A DNA stretch of 64,000 nucleotides from JBGSUZ01 sp964404895 (GTDB lineage: Bacteria > Bacillota > Clostridia > Peptostreptococcales > Acidaminobacteraceae): assembly GCA_964404895.1 (NCBI GenBank), contig CAYOLV010000003.1, positions 1 through 64,000 on the forward strand, read 5' to 3'. Shown here piece after piece: positions 1 through 8,979 of the stretch (its first letter is position 1; each line of letters begins with the position of its first letter). Made by a program: the position numbers and the translations under genes. The notes under the pieces were generated by a model. It had not been told where the DNA came from and searched no databases. It was given only the letters and a program-made list of their open reading frames with translations.

Positions 1-54
1 CCCGCGGCCCTCTGGTCCCAAACCAGATGCGCTACCAAGCTGCGCTACACCCCG
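1..54 (-). tRNA. tRNA-Pro (UGG), 3' part cut by window edge
   Basis: Read on the minus strand, the sequence starts CGGGGTGTAGCGCAGC, typical of bacterial tRNA-Pro. A D-arm follows, then an anticodon stem-loop CTGGTTTGGGACCAG that places TGG as the anticodon. The variable region and T-arm lie beyond base 1, so only about 54 nt are present. It lies downstream of the phosphoesterase gene on the same strand. Confidence 0.88.
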
Positions 55-118
55 AACTGACAAAATTAATTATACCCGAACCCCTAGGCGACGTCAACCG
101 CTTTTTTAACTTTTTTCT

Positions 119-601
119 TCAAAAGTAAATAGTTCTACAATTCGGAATTTTTTGCTCTATTTCAATCAGCCCATAACTTCTCTTCTGACCGCCCTTCGGA
201 CGGGCAATACTTCCTGGATTCATTAGGATTAAATCATCATGTTGAAGAACTGTGGCAATGTGGGTATGTCCAAATAAACAAATATCGGCTGACACTTCCA
301 AACTCTTGTAATATAAACGATTCAAGCTATGTTTTACATCGTATAAATGCCCATGGGTCACAAATAGTTTGACCCCGCCTACTTCCAGTTCCAACTCATT
401 TGGCGCATGCCTGACTATGTCTACATTACCACAGACGCCGTTATAAGGGGCATCTACGCCACTCATGGCTACTGCCTTAACCAGATCCTCATAATTGTCG
501 CCACAGTGCAATACAAGGTCAAGAGACCCTGCGTGCAGCAAGGCCTCCTTTAGTCCTGTTAGGTCTCCGTGGCTGTCACTGAATACACCGACTCGAATCA
601 T
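119..601 (-). CDS. YfcE/MJ0936-type metallophosphoesterase
   Basis: A 160-residue calcineurin-like phosphoesterase of the small YfcE/MJ0936 family. Metal-binding motifs are visible in order: DSHG (about residue 9), GDN (about 34), GNVD (about 59), THGH (about 83) and GHTH (about 111). Family members hydrolyse phosphodiesters with Mn or Ni; the physiological substrate is generally unknown. The ATG overlaps the stop of the upstream XTP pyrophosphatase gene by 4 nt (ATGA), which implies translational coupling. It is the last gene of the rph operon. This gene order (rph, rdgB, yfcE-like) is common in Firmicutes. Confidence 0.88.
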   Translation of the reverse strand: MIRVGVFSDSHGDLTGLKEALLHAGSLDLVLHCGDNYEDLVKAVAMSGVDAPYNGVCGNVDIVRHAPNELELEVGGVKLFVTHGHLYDVKHSLNRLYYKSLEVSADICLFGHTHIATVLQHDDLILMNPGSIARPKGGQKRSYGLIEIEQKIPNCRTIYF

Positions 602-1197
602 GCACGTCTCTCCTCCAGCATGGCTTTCAGTTTAACAAGAGCATTAGCTCGGTGACTCATGCTGTTCTTTTCTGCACTGTCCATCTCCGCGAAGGTCTTT
701 CCAAGGGATGGGACAATGAAAAGCGGATCGTATCCGAAACCATTTGTCCCACTAGGAGCAGTGGCAATTAATCCATGCACTTCGCCTCTTGCGACTAAAA
801 TATCTTCTGGGGAGAACATTAAAGTAATGACAGTGACAAATTTGGCGTTTCTCTTTTCTTCTGAAACATTTTCCATATTCGCCAGTAGTTTATCATTATT
901 GGCTTTATAATTTTTATCTTCTCCACTGTAACGTGCTGAATACACGCCAGGTTCTCCGTTTAAATAGTCCACCATTAAGCCAGAATCATCGCCTATAGAG
1001 GGTTTGCCCGTCATTTCATAAATGGTTTTCGCCTTGATTAGAGAGTTTGCCTCAAAGGTATCTCCATCTTCGACAATATCTAGGTTCCCTAAATTTACAT
1101 CTTCCAGACTTAAGATTTTATAATCAAAATCTTTGAGAATGGCGTAGATTTCTTCGATTTTATGTGGATTGGCAGATGCCAGTACGATTTCTTGCAT
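598..1197 (-). CDS. rdgB: XTP/dITP pyrophosphatase (Ham1/RdgB family)
   Basis: A 199-residue non-canonical purine NTP pyrophosphatase that removes dITP, ITP and XTP from the nucleotide pool. The N-terminal substrate motif ASANPHKIEEI, the catalytic GDDSGLMVDYLNGEPGVYSA-type block (about residues 68-87) and the late GFGYDPLF and SHRANAL motifs are all present, and the length is normal. The ribosome site AGGAGG lies inside the end of rph, 10 nt before the ATG, so the two genes are transcribed together. The stop overlaps the next gene. Confidence 0.95.
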   Translation of the reverse strand: MQEIVLASANPHKIEEIYAILKDFDYKILSLEDVNLGNLDIVEDGDTFEANSLIKAKTIYEMTGKPSIGDDSGLMVDYLNGEPGVYSARYSGEDKNYKANNDKLLANMENVSEEKRNAKFVTVITLMFSPEDILVARGEVHGLIATAPSGTNGFGYDPLFIVPSLGKTFAEMDSAEKNSMSHRANALVKLKAMLEERRA

Positions 1198-1202
1198 AAA
1201 GA

Positions 1203-1922
1203 CTATGCCTCCTCAATCAATTGCTTTTGAAGTGTCATCAGTTCACGAATACCTTTGTCTCCAAGCGCCAACATTTGAGTAAGCTCTGATTGATCAAAGG
1301 GTCTTTCCTCTCCTGTGCCTTGGATTTCTATAAATTTGCCTGAACCTGTCATGACTAAATTCATGTCCACTTCCGCCTTAGAATCTTCCTCGTAACACAG
1401 ATCTAGTACCGGAATGCCTTCTACAACCCCTACGCTGACCGCTGCCACGTAGTCGGTAATCGGTGCAGACTCTAATTGACCCGCTGCAATCATTTTGTTG
1501 AAGGCGCACATGAGAGCTGCGAAGCTACCTGTAATAGAGGCCGTTCTAGTACCTCCATCTGCTTGAATGACGTCACAGTCAATCCAAATGGTGCGTTCAC
1601 CAAGTTTTTCAAGGTCAACAACTGAACGTAATGCTCTGCCAATCAATCTTTGAATTTCCATAGATCTGCCATCGATTTTCCCTTTGCTGGAGTCTCTAGT
1701 TTTTCGCGTATGAGTCGAACCTGGCAACATGCCATACTCTGCAGTAATCCAACCTTTACCGCTGCCTTTTAGGAAAGGCGGTACTTTTTCTTCAATCATG
1801 GCTGTACAGATAACTTTGGTATTTCCCATTTCTATCAATACGGACCCCTGTGGGTGACATAAATAGTCCTTTGTCATTTTTACTGCCCGCAATTGGTCAT
1901 TTTCTCTTGAATCAAATCGCAT
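1203..1922 (-). CDS. rph: Ribonuclease PH
   Basis: A 239-residue phosphorolytic 3'-5' exoribonuclease that trims tRNA 3' ends. It matches the family along its whole length: RFDSRENDQLR at the N terminus, the phosphate-binding RTASITGS region (about residues 127-134), and EIQGTGEERPF near residue 200. AGGAGG lies 7 nt before the ATG. It is the first gene of the rph-rdgB-phosphoesterase operon. Confidence 0.96.
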   Translation of the reverse strand: MRFDSRENDQLRAVKMTKDYLCHPQGSVLIEMGNTKVICTAMIEEKVPPFLKGSGKGWITAEYGMLPGSTHTRKTRDSSKGKIDGRSMEIQRLIGRALRSVVDLEKLGERTIWIDCDVIQADGGTRTASITGSFAALMCAFNKMIAAGQLESAPITDYVAAVSVGVVEGIPVLDLCYEEDSKAEVDMNLVMTGSGKFIEIQGTGEERPFDQSELTQMLALGDKGIRELMTLQKQLIEEA

Positions 1923-1974
1923 GTGTTGCCTCCTATCACCTAATAACTGTATATTTCGCCTTTAAGGCGCATCA

Positions 1975-2004
1975 TAAAAAACAGGCGTTAATTGCCGCCT
2001 GTTT
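1975..2004 (-). terminator. Rho-independent terminator of the partner-switching operon
   Basis: The inverted repeat AAACAGGCG / CGCCTGTTT has 9-bp arms at 1979-1987 and 1996-2004 and an 8-nt loop. On the minus strand it is followed by a T-run. It sits just after the stop of the PP2C phosphatase gene and separates that operon from rph. Confidence 0.85.
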
Positions 2005-2012
2005 CATTTGGA

Positions 2013-3188
2013 CTATTTGATCTTCAACAACATGAGGGCAACGTCATCTGTGAAACTGGCATCGCTGTCATGTGCTTTATGCTGTAAATGGAAATAATAT
2101 TTGATTTCTTCTAAAAATAGCTCAGGATCCGTCTTTATCAAACTTCTAAACTCTCGGGAAAACTTGTATACCTTTTCCCAGTTGACAAAATCTGACTTCT
2201 GACCTGAACTGAACAATCCGTCTGTATATAAAAAGATGGCATCCCCTTCACTCAAGGTTGTCCAATATTGCTCATAGACTGCAAAATCAAACATCCCAAT
2301 TGGGCTTCCCGGTTTTTCTAACTTAATAACCGTATCTGTTTGTTTTTGATAAAGCAGAGGGTACGGCTGTGCTGCGTTGCAATAGCATAGGGTGTGGTCT
2401 TCTATGCACCCTATAAAAGCGGTGAAGACGATGAATGAGAATTTATCCTTTAAATCAAAGGTATCAAAAATCCATTTATTCATCCTAGCTAAAACGCCAC
2501 TTGGTCGAATATTTCCCTTTTCCACGTACATTCTGAACATGACTTTGATCATTGACGATGCCATTCCAGCGGCAATACCGTGGCCTGTTACATCGGCAAT
2601 CATAAACCATGTTTTATTGCCCACATTGACACAATCAAAGAAATCTCCACCGATTCCTAAAGTAGGCTGATATTTGATATGCAAATCAATATCTGGCAAG
2701 TTTCCTGATTTTGGCAACATGATATTCTGAAAATCATGGGCGTTGGTCAACTCATCATTGATCACTAAATTCAAGTCGTTAATCGTCTTATTTTGCTCAT
2801 AAACCATCAATGCATTCTTGGCCTTCAGAGGTAAAACAATTTCACGATCTTCTAGAGAAAGAGGTTTCATGAAGTAATCAATCGCCCCTTCTTCTAAAGT
2901 ATCTCGAATACTTTTCTTATCTGTCATAGCAGAATTCACAATAACGGGAATATGTTTAAACCGGGTATCCGCTTTCATTTTTTGAAGTACTTCATGACCA
3001 TCTAATTCAGGCATGACAAGATCAAGCATGACTAAAGACACACCTTCATTAGCTTCCAAATAGCTCATGACTTCAAGTCCATTTGAGGCTTCTAAAAAGG
3101 ATACTTCAGGCAGCCAGTTGGAAAGCACATCTATAATCAATTTCCTGTTCATTTTGACGTCATCTGCGACAATAATGCGATGTACCAT
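2013..3188 (-). CDS. Response-regulator receiver plus PP2C (RsbU/SpoIIE-type) phosphatase
   Basis: A 391-residue protein. Residues 4-120 form a CheY-like receiver with acidic pair D9/D10, phospho-acceptor D56 (VMLDLVMP) and K108. A linker follows, then a PPM/RsbU-type Ser/Thr phosphatase from about residue 175 with GGDFFD, ADVTGHG and LYTDGLF metal motifs. Such proteins dephosphorylate an STAS anti-sigma antagonist in response to a histidine-kinase signal, and the two genes just upstream encode a matching STAS protein and kinase. The start was moved 11 codons in from the longest frame, because GGAGG stands 7 nt before the ATG at 3188. No cognate sigma factor or sensor kinase is in the window. 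Confidence 0.9.
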   Translation of the reverse strand: MVHRIIVADDVKMNRKLIIDVLSNWLPEVSFLEASNGLEVMSYLEANEGVSLVMLDLVMPELDGHEVLQKMKADTRFKHIPVIVNSAMTDKKSIRDTLEEGAIDYFMKPLSLEDREIVLPLKAKNALMVYEQNKTINDLNLVINDELTNAHDFQNIMLPKSGNLPDIDLHIKYQPTLGIGGDFFDCVNVGNKTWFMIADVTGHGIAAGMASSMIKVMFRMYVEKGNIRPSGVLARMNKWIFDTFDLKDKFSFIVFTAFIGCIEDHTLCYCNAAQPYPLLYQKQTDTVIKLEKPGSPIGMFDFAVYEQYWTTLSEGDAIFLYTDGLFSSGQKSDFVNWEKVYKFSREFRSLIKTDPELFLEEIKYYFHLQHKAHDSDASFTDDVALMLLKIK

Positions 3189-3246
3189 AATAACGCCTCC
3201 GCTTGAGTTGTCGATCTTCATTGGTCAATTAAGCCTCTTTGCCTAA

Positions 3247-3558
3247 TTACTCTTCAAGGTCGATGAATTCATCTAATTTCATTAATTTAAACAATTGTCT
3301 GATATCGCTGTTGCTCCCAGAAACCCTAAAATTCTTGCCTTCTCTAATAACATTTTTGTATAAGCTGACAACAAAAGTCACGCCAATCGAATCAATATTT
3401 TCACAATTTGAAAGATCCAATACCAATTCATCCATTTTTACGGACTCCATCTCACGCAAATAATCTGCTATTTGAGTCTCGAAATTTTTCACATTAGGTG
3501 CAATTAAATCTTCCTTGAGTGTGAGTGTCATTATACTGCCGTTTACGTTTTTAATCAT
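3247..3558 (-). CDS. STAS-domain anti-sigma factor antagonist
   Basis: A 103-residue single STAS domain of the SpoIIAA/RsbV type. The conserved DLSNCENIDSIG segment places the phosphorylatable serine at about residue 57. When dephosphorylated, such proteins bind the anti-sigma kinase and free its target. It lies between the kinase gene (upstream, 16 nt away) and the receiver-phosphatase gene, so the three form a complete partner-switching cassette. The ribosome site AGAGGTGG precedes the ATG. Confidence 0.92.
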   Translation of the reverse strand: MIKNVNGSIMTLTLKEDLIAPNVKNFETQIADYLREMESVKMDELVLDLSNCENIDSIGVTFVVSLYKNVIREGKNFRVSGSNSDIRQLFKLMKLDEFIDLEE

Positions 3559-3574
3559 TGTTCCACCTCTACCA

Positions 3575-3976
3575 TTATGAATTTGCCCCGTAAGGCATAT
3601 GAACTTCTACGCGCTGGCCATTGACTTTTACATCAAAACCAAATTCTTTTATTAAGTAAATACCTCTGTTTCTAACACGCAAGTGGTGATCCGGAATTTG
3701 CTCCATCACTTGAAGTACAAAGCCTTCACCTTGATCTTCTACACTGAAGATGAGCTGCCCATTTACCGACATCACTTGGATATGAATAACCTTGCTTTCA
3801 TCAAATTGGTTGCCATGTTCAACCGCATTATTAATCACTTCTCGTAACATAAAGCTTACCCTAAAAAGGACTGCTTTGTCCATGTGAAGTTCTTCTCGTA
3901 ACATTTCAACAATATGATCTACAGTTTCGGCTGCCATTTCAAATGTCGATTTAATTGTTTGATCAAATACTATCAT
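3575..3976 (-). CDS. RsbW/SpoIIAB-type anti-sigma serine kinase (HATPase)
   Basis: A 133-residue GHKL ATPase. The N box (REVINNAVEHGN, about residues 46-57) and G1 box (VEDQGEGF) are present. The family phosphorylates an STAS partner and sequesters a sigma factor or other target. It is the first gene of a three-gene operon with the STAS antagonist and receiver-PP2C phosphatase. GGGAGG precedes the ATG. The target cannot be read from the sequence, because no sigma gene is adjacent. Confidence 0.9.
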   Translation of the reverse strand: MIVFDQTIKSTFEMAAETVDHIVEMLREELHMDKAVLFRVSFMLREVINNAVEHGNQFDESKVIHIQVMSVNGQLIFSVEDQGEGFVLQVMEQIPDHHLRVRNRGIYLIKEFGFDVKVNGQRVEVHMPYGANS

Positions 3977-4036
3977 AGGCAGCCTCCCATCTTAAGATAT
4001 CTTTTCAAAAATACCCACTCTGAACCTGTAAAATCA

Positions 4037-6100
4037 CTATCTGCTTAAATATTTCTCAATAGCAGTCGCAATGGCTTTTACTTGAACGGTCAAGTAAGCA
4101 TCTTGTTGAACCATTTGTTCTTCATCTTTGTTGGTAATAAAGCCCATTTCAACTAAAGCAGATGGCATTTTGGTCTCTCTTGGCACTACCAAAAGAGGTC
4201 GCTTCACTATACCTCTTGACTTAGCACCCGTAGCCGAAATCAATTCACTGTGGAGGATTTTAGCAAGAGCCTCTCTCTGTCCAGTCGGTTCTGGGTAGTA
4301 CAAAACTTCTAGACCTTTGACACTGGTATTATCCACTGCATTATAGTGAATGCTGATTAATAACGCAGCGTTGATTTCATTGGCAAAATCAGTTCTTTGA
4401 AGTAATTCCAATTTTGTGTCACTTGTTCTTGTCAAAGCAACGTCATAGCCCCTAAGTTCTAGCTCAGCTTTTAGAGCGTATACGGCCTTCAGTGTTAAAT
4501 CTTTTTCTTTGGCACCAGTAAACTTACCCGATGCTCCAGGATCAGTCCCACCATGTCCTGCATCTAAAACAATTAAGGTCTTCTGATTCTCTGAGTTTCG
4601 GATATTTTCATTAATGAATGCAAAAGAAACCGCTTTTTCGTGGGAAACGTCATAGACTGAAGTCCCTTCAAGGAGCTTTACAGTCACTATATAATTTTCT
4701 GGTTCAAGGTTTGTATTGACCTCAATAGATTCAATCAGATTGTCATTGTATTTTTTATAAACATCTTCCAAAGTCATTGCCGCTTTTGGAATTTTAATAA
4801 CCAGTTGACGAGCATCATTGTCTAGAATCTTTTCAGCTTTCACAGCAGAGTTTAAAGCAAACTTCAAAGATGAAGTCGCACTGTTGTCTTTCACGTAACT
4901 AATGCCTTTATCAGGATCCCCCTCAAGGTAAACTTGAATTCCTTCTTTTGTACTTTTTACAAATGCTCTATCTCTTTGATCGTTATTGCTAAAATTCAGC
5001 ACAACTCTAGACACCAATTTTCCATTTTCATATGTACTCGTCGAACTAAACTGAGAATAAGCAATATTTACCAGTCCGCCATTTTTAATATTTTTGGTAC
5101 TGCCAGATCCATTGTTATAAACTAATTTTGTGTCCAGCAAATCAATTACCAACTTATTATCTAATTTCTCTATGGCGATGGCAGTCTTCACAAGCGTCTT
5201 CAATTGAACCATATGATCTGCGCCCGTAGTCGTATATTGAATATCCTTAAGGGCGTTGACTACTTGGACGACTTGTTCCTTCGTCATTTTATCATAATAA
5301 GTGTAGTAGCCTTGAGGTGCACTTAACTCAACTTCAAGTCGGACTCTAGGCGGTGTTTTATTGGGGTTCACCAAATCAATCCGACCAATCTCTTTGTCAC
5401 TAACGAGCAACGATGTATTAACCCCTTGATCAATAATGGCATTTTGGAATTCTACAATGATCTTACTTTTTCCGCCATAAGCTGTGCCGTCAATCATATA
5501 GTTGGTAGTACTAATCTCACCACTGGTTTTTACTCTGATTTCTTTATACTTAGTTGTCCCATTATAAGAAATACCTTGAACTTTTGACACGGCATGGCTA
5601 ATATTAACTGTTCTTATTTCAGGTTGATACTTAATTTCCATTCCCATTTGTTTTCCTATGACACTTACTGGAACCATTGTTCTGTCTACATTTGCGTATT
5701 TCATAAGCATTGCAGGCATATTATCATCAATGGCTTGTTTTTTATTATTAACCATCACATAAGATTTACCAATTTCAATGACATAGGTATTTTTTGCCTG
5801 AACGATCGTCAGCTTCTTAGTTTTTGCATTCCAAGACACAGAAGCATTTAAGCTTCTGTAAATAGTACTAATAGGTACATAGACTGTTTGCTTATCATTA
5901 CCCTCTACCAAATACCCAGGGACGTCGGTTTCAAGTTCTTTCCCATTGACCAAGGTATTGATAATCTTATATGTTCCCGTTTGACCCGTGCTAGAATTTT
6001 TCAGCACGATGGTTTCCTTCTCAAAGTTGCCACCATACCCTATCCCCGTGCTTAAAAGACAGACGATGAAAACTGATGTAATGATATTCCAAAACTTCAT
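4037..6100 (-). CDS. N-acetylmuramoyl-L-alanine amidase with copper-amine-oxidase-like and AMIN regions
   Basis: A 687-residue secreted cell-wall hydrolase. An N-terminal signal segment (about residues 1-23) is followed by a copper-amine-oxidase-N-like domain (about 45-165; this fold serves as a wall-binding module in Clostridia), then AMIN-type beta domains (about 170-500), then a C-terminal Amidase_3 zinc domain from about residue 508. Zinc and catalytic residues appear in DAGHGG, GAKEKDLTL, ISIHYNA and SALVEMGFI. It cuts the MurNAc-L-Ala amide bond of peptidoglycan. AGGAGG lies 7 nt before the ATG. It appears to be transcribed alone or with the downstream partner-switching genes. Confidence 0.93.
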   Translation of the reverse strand: MKFWNIITSVFIVCLLSTGIGYGGNFEKETIVLKNSSTGQTGTYKIINTLVNGKELETDVPGYLVEGNDKQTVYVPISTIYRSLNASVSWNAKTKKLTIVQAKNTYVIEIGKSYVMVNNKKQAIDDNMPAMLMKYANVDRTMVPVSVIGKQMGMEIKYQPEIRTVNISHAVSKVQGISYNGTTKYKEIRVKTSGEISTTNYMIDGTAYGGKSKIIVEFQNAIIDQGVNTSLLVSDKEIGRIDLVNPNKTPPRVRLEVELSAPQGYYTYYDKMTKEQVVQVVNALKDIQYTTTGADHMVQLKTLVKTAIAIEKLDNKLVIDLLDTKLVYNNGSGSTKNIKNGGLVNIAYSQFSSTSTYENGKLVSRVVLNFSNNDQRDRAFVKSTKEGIQVYLEGDPDKGISYVKDNSATSSLKFALNSAVKAEKILDNDARQLVIKIPKAAMTLEDVYKKYNDNLIESIEVNTNLEPENYIVTVKLLEGTSVYDVSHEKAVSFAFINENIRNSENQKTLIVLDAGHGGTDPGASGKFTGAKEKDLTLKAVYALKAELELRGYDVALTRTSDTKLELLQRTDFANEINAALLISIHYNAVDNTSVKGLEVLYYPEPTGQREALAKILHSELISATGAKSRGIVKRPLLVVPRETKMPSALVEMGFITNKDEEQMVQQDAYLTVQVKAIATAIEKYLSR

Positions 6101-6205
6101 AAGTACCTCCTACTTCTTGCAACGACCCGATGAACTTCCGTCGCCTTTCACCTTTTTATATCACGGATACCCTTGGGACGCAATCCAAACTAGGACATTG
6201 TAATA

Positions 6206-7204
6206 CTACTGAAAAACTCTATAGAGTTCATCCACATCTGGTGGTACAAGCTTTTCTTCACCCCTAGAGCTTTGAACCAGTAATTCTTCTGATTGAGTAA
6301 TGACTCCAATTGGGGTCAATAGAATTTCATGGCTTGCCGCTTCTTTATGAGCCAACTCAAAGTCTTCTTGGGTCATAGTCATCAACATAGACCCGCTGGA
6401 AATCAGTCTATAAGGGTTCAAATTATATATTTGACAAATCTCAGTTGTTTCCCTGAGCAATGGAATATCCTTTTCTTGAATAATGGCACCTTTTTCAGAG
6501 GCTTGGCACATTTCCCACACAGCGCCGTAAATACCCCCTTCGGTCACGTCATGCATGGCGTGAACGTTGTGTTTGGAAGCGATTTTACCTTCTAGCACGA
6601 CAGAAAGAGACTCAAGCAACTCTACCGACTTGCAAAGATCTTCTTTTGACATTCCTTTGCGTTGGAGTTCTTCGTTCTTTTCATTGGCAATAATAGCTGT
6701 CCCTTCAAGTCCAGCCCACTTACTCATAACGAGCACATCTCCAACTTGAGCACCTTTTGTGGCAGTCAATTGGTTTTTTTCACCTTTTCCAATGGCAGTC
6801 ACCGAGACCACAGGCCGATTCACTGCACTTGTAAACTCAGTATGCCCGCCTATGATCGCCACATTCATGCCTGACGCCGTTTCTTGAGCTTGGAGCATGA
6901 TTGCCTTAGCGTCTTCGTTCGTGCTAGAGAGCGGCAATAGAATGGTCATGAGCAACGCTATTGGAGTAAGTCCCGATGAAGCAATGTCGTTACATGAAAC
7001 ATGAACGGCAATTTTTCCTATATCTTTCGTAGCACCCGTTATTGGATCAGTAGTCAAGGTGCACACCAAATCTCCAAATTCTATGGCGGCACAATCTTCT
7101 CCCACACCTGGGCCTATCAAAATATCGTCTCTTTTATGAAGCAACTGACTCAAAATTGATGCTTCCAATTGGTCATTGCTCATTTTTCCCTCTTTCACAA
7201 CCAT
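6206..7204 (-). CDS. AIR synthase-related (HypE/PurM-like) protein
   Basis: About 332 residues with the AIRS fold: an ATP-binding half with GPGVGEDCAAIE (about residues 32-43), TTDP and the Gly-rich IIGGHTEF, and a C-terminal half containing HDVTEGG. The family includes ThiL, SelD, PurM and HypE. The short length and absence of any thi, pur, sel or hyp neighbour leave the reaction undecided. The start is uncertain: the longest frame begins MVVKEGK, but GAGGG stands 4 nt before an internal ATG 8 codons later (MSNDQ), and GAGG lies 9 nt before an intervening GTG. Confidence 0.8.
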   Translation of the reverse strand: MVVKEGKMSNDQLEASILSQLLHKRDDILIGPGVGEDCAAIEFGDLVCTLTTDPITGATKDIGKIAVHVSCNDIASSGLTPIALLMTILLPLSSTNEDAKAIMLQAQETASGMNVAIIGGHTEFTSAVNRPVVSVTAIGKGEKNQLTATKGAQVGDVLVMSKWAGLEGTAIIANEKNEELQRKGMSKEDLCKSVELLESLSVVLEGKIASKHNVHAMHDVTEGGIYGAVWEMCQASEKGAIIQEKDIPLLRETTEICQIYNLNPYRLISSGSMLMTMTQEDFELAHKEAASHEILLTPIGVITQSEELLVQSSRGEEKLVPPDVDELYRVFQ

Positions 7205-7314
7205 TCACCTCACAATTATTATCTCTAAACTATTCTATCGCAAAGTCGGCTTTAATAACAGACCCATGTGCCACTAGAACAGATCCTTCTATATTATGAT
7301 TGACTTGTCGGCAC

Positions 7315-7342
7315 GAAAAAAGAGCCATCCGAAGATGGCTCT
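7315..7342 (-). terminator. Rho-independent terminator of oppA
   Basis: Perfect 9-bp arms AGAGCCATC / GATGGCTCT around a 4-nt loop, followed on the minus strand by six Ts. It sits 26 nt after the oppA stop and ends the opp locus. Confidence 0.92.
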
Positions 7343-7368
7343 CAAATTGTTTTATGATTTAACTTCGC

Positions 7369-8979
7369 CTATTCAGCGATGTCCGCTCTACCGAAGTACC
7401 AAGTGCTTCTAGTAGTAAGTTCCCAACCTTTGATTTTTTCTTTAACCATGATTGGGTGTGTGTAGTAGTAAAGTGGAATAACTGGCATTTCTTCCATGAG
7501 AACTTTATCAGCTTCGTAAAGTACGTTGAAACGATCTTGGCCTACCATAGTTCTAGCCTTTTTGATCAATTCATCGTATTTAGGGCTAACCCATTCGCCG
7601 TAGTTCATAGTTGCGCCAGATAAGAACATACCAAAGTATGTCATTGGGTCAGAGTAGTCACCAACCCAACCAGATCTTGCGATTTGGAAGTCGTGGTTTT
7701 GTCTAGTATCTTGGAATACAGCCCACTCTTGGTTAGCAAGTTTAACGCTGATACCAAGGTTTTGTTTCCACATTTCTTGAACAGCTTCAGCGATAGCTTT
7801 GTGTCCTTCAGAAGTGTTATAAAGAAGTTCCATTTCTGGGAATCCTTTGCCTTCTGGGAAACCAGCTTCAGCAAGTAATTTTTTAGCTTCAGCTACTGCA
7901 GAACCATCTTCAGGGATACCATAGTTGCCAGATTTAACGTTGAATACGTTACCATCAGCATCTAAAGTTGTGCCTGGGATCAATGAGTGAGCAGGAACTT
8001 GACCAGCTTTTGTAACTGTTTCTACAATAGCTTTTCTGTCGATTGCAAGAGAAAGTGCTTTTCTGACTTTAACATCGTCAAGTGGTTTCACTTTAAGGTT
8101 AAGTGAGAAGTAGTAAGTAGCATCTTGAGGCATGATCATGAATGTAGGATCTTCAGCCATCAATCTAGGAACTTCTGTAGTAGGAATGTTATCGATTACG
8201 TCGATTTTGCCGCTTTCATAAGCAGTTAATGAAGTCGCTTGGTCATCGATTAAGAGACCTTCGATTTTACCGATTTTAATTTCATCAGCTCTCCAATAGT
8301 TGTCGTTTTTAACGAGAACCATTTTATCGCCTTGAGTATAGCTTTCAAGTTTGTAAGGACCGTTTACGATTGATGCAGCTGGGTCGAATGCCCAAGCACC
8401 ATCTGGACCTTTAGCAACAGCGTCTTCTCTAACTGGGAAGAACGAGTAGAATGCAGTTAAACCAAGGAAGTAAGCAGTTGGAGATTTGAGTTTAACTTCG
8501 AAAGTCATATCATCTGTAGCTTTGAAGCTTTCTACGTTAGCTTCTTCGAAGATCCAAGCATATTCTGATGCAGTAGCAGGATCGATAACTCTCTTCCAAG
8601 AGTATTCGAAGTCTTTAGCAGTAACAGCTTTACCGTCAGACCATTTTACGTCTGGTCTGATTTTGAAGACGTAAGATAAACCATCTTCGCTAACTGTGTA
8701 GCTTTCAGCCATAGCTGGTTCGTATTTGCCGTTGATCTCTCTTGTGAGACCTTCGAACATGTTGTTGATGACGTTACCGCCGTCATTAGCAGCGTTCAAA
8801 CCTGGGTCAATAGTTTTTGGACCAGATGAACCTATGTTCCATACGAGTGTCTTACTAGCAGATGCGTCTGCAGCTGCGGCGTCTGTGCCTGCTGCTGGAT
8901 CTGCTTTCTTGCCACAACCTGTAAACAGACCAGTTACAAGTACAAGAGCAAGTGCGAGTGATAAATGCTTCTTAAACAA
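7369..8979 (-). CDS. oppA: Oligopeptide ABC transporter substrate-binding lipoprotein
   Basis: A 536-residue SBP_bac_5 protein. The signal peptide ends in a lipobox (LFTGC), so it is lipid-anchored outside the membrane, and an Ala/Asp-rich linker follows. Family signatures include NMFEGLTR, WSDGKAVTAKDFEYSWKRV (about residues 125-145) and KALSLAIDR. It captures peptides for OppBCDF. The ORF opens at an ATG at 8994, but that ATG is part of the ribosome site. GGAGGGG stands 8 nt before a TTG at 8979, giving MFKKHLSLAL, and that is the likely start. The gene is separated from the transporter genes by 478 bp. Confidence 0.94.
   Translation of the reverse strand: MFKKHLSLALALVLVTGLFTGCGKKADPAAGTDAAAADASASKTLVWNIGSSGPKTIDPGLNAANDGGNVINNMFEGLTREINGKYEPAMAESYTVSEDGLSYVFKIRPDVKWSDGKAVTAKDFEYSWKRVIDPATASEYAWIFEEANVESFKATDDMTFEVKLKSPTAYFLGLTAFYSFFPVREDAVAKGPDGAWAFDPAASIVNGPYKLESYTQGDKMVLVKNDNYWRADEIKIGKIEGLLIDDQATSLTAYESGKIDVIDNIPTTEVPRLMAEDPTFMIMPQDATYYFSLNLKVKPLDDVKVRKALSLAIDRKAIVETVTKAGQVPAHSLIPGTTLDADGNVFNVKSGNYGIPEDGSAVAEAKKLLAEAGFPEGKGFPEMELLYNTSEGHKAIAEAVQEMWKQNLGISVKLANQEWAVFQDTRQNHDFQIARSGWVGDYSDPMTYFGMFLSGATMNYGEWVSPKYDELIKKARTMVGQDRFNVLYEADKVLMEEMPVIPLYYYTHPIMVKEKIKGWELTTRSTWYFGRADIAE

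Noticed and set aside
7641..7874. Minus-strand 77-residue frame within oppA
   Set aside because: It lies wholly inside the strongly supported oppA gene in another frame.
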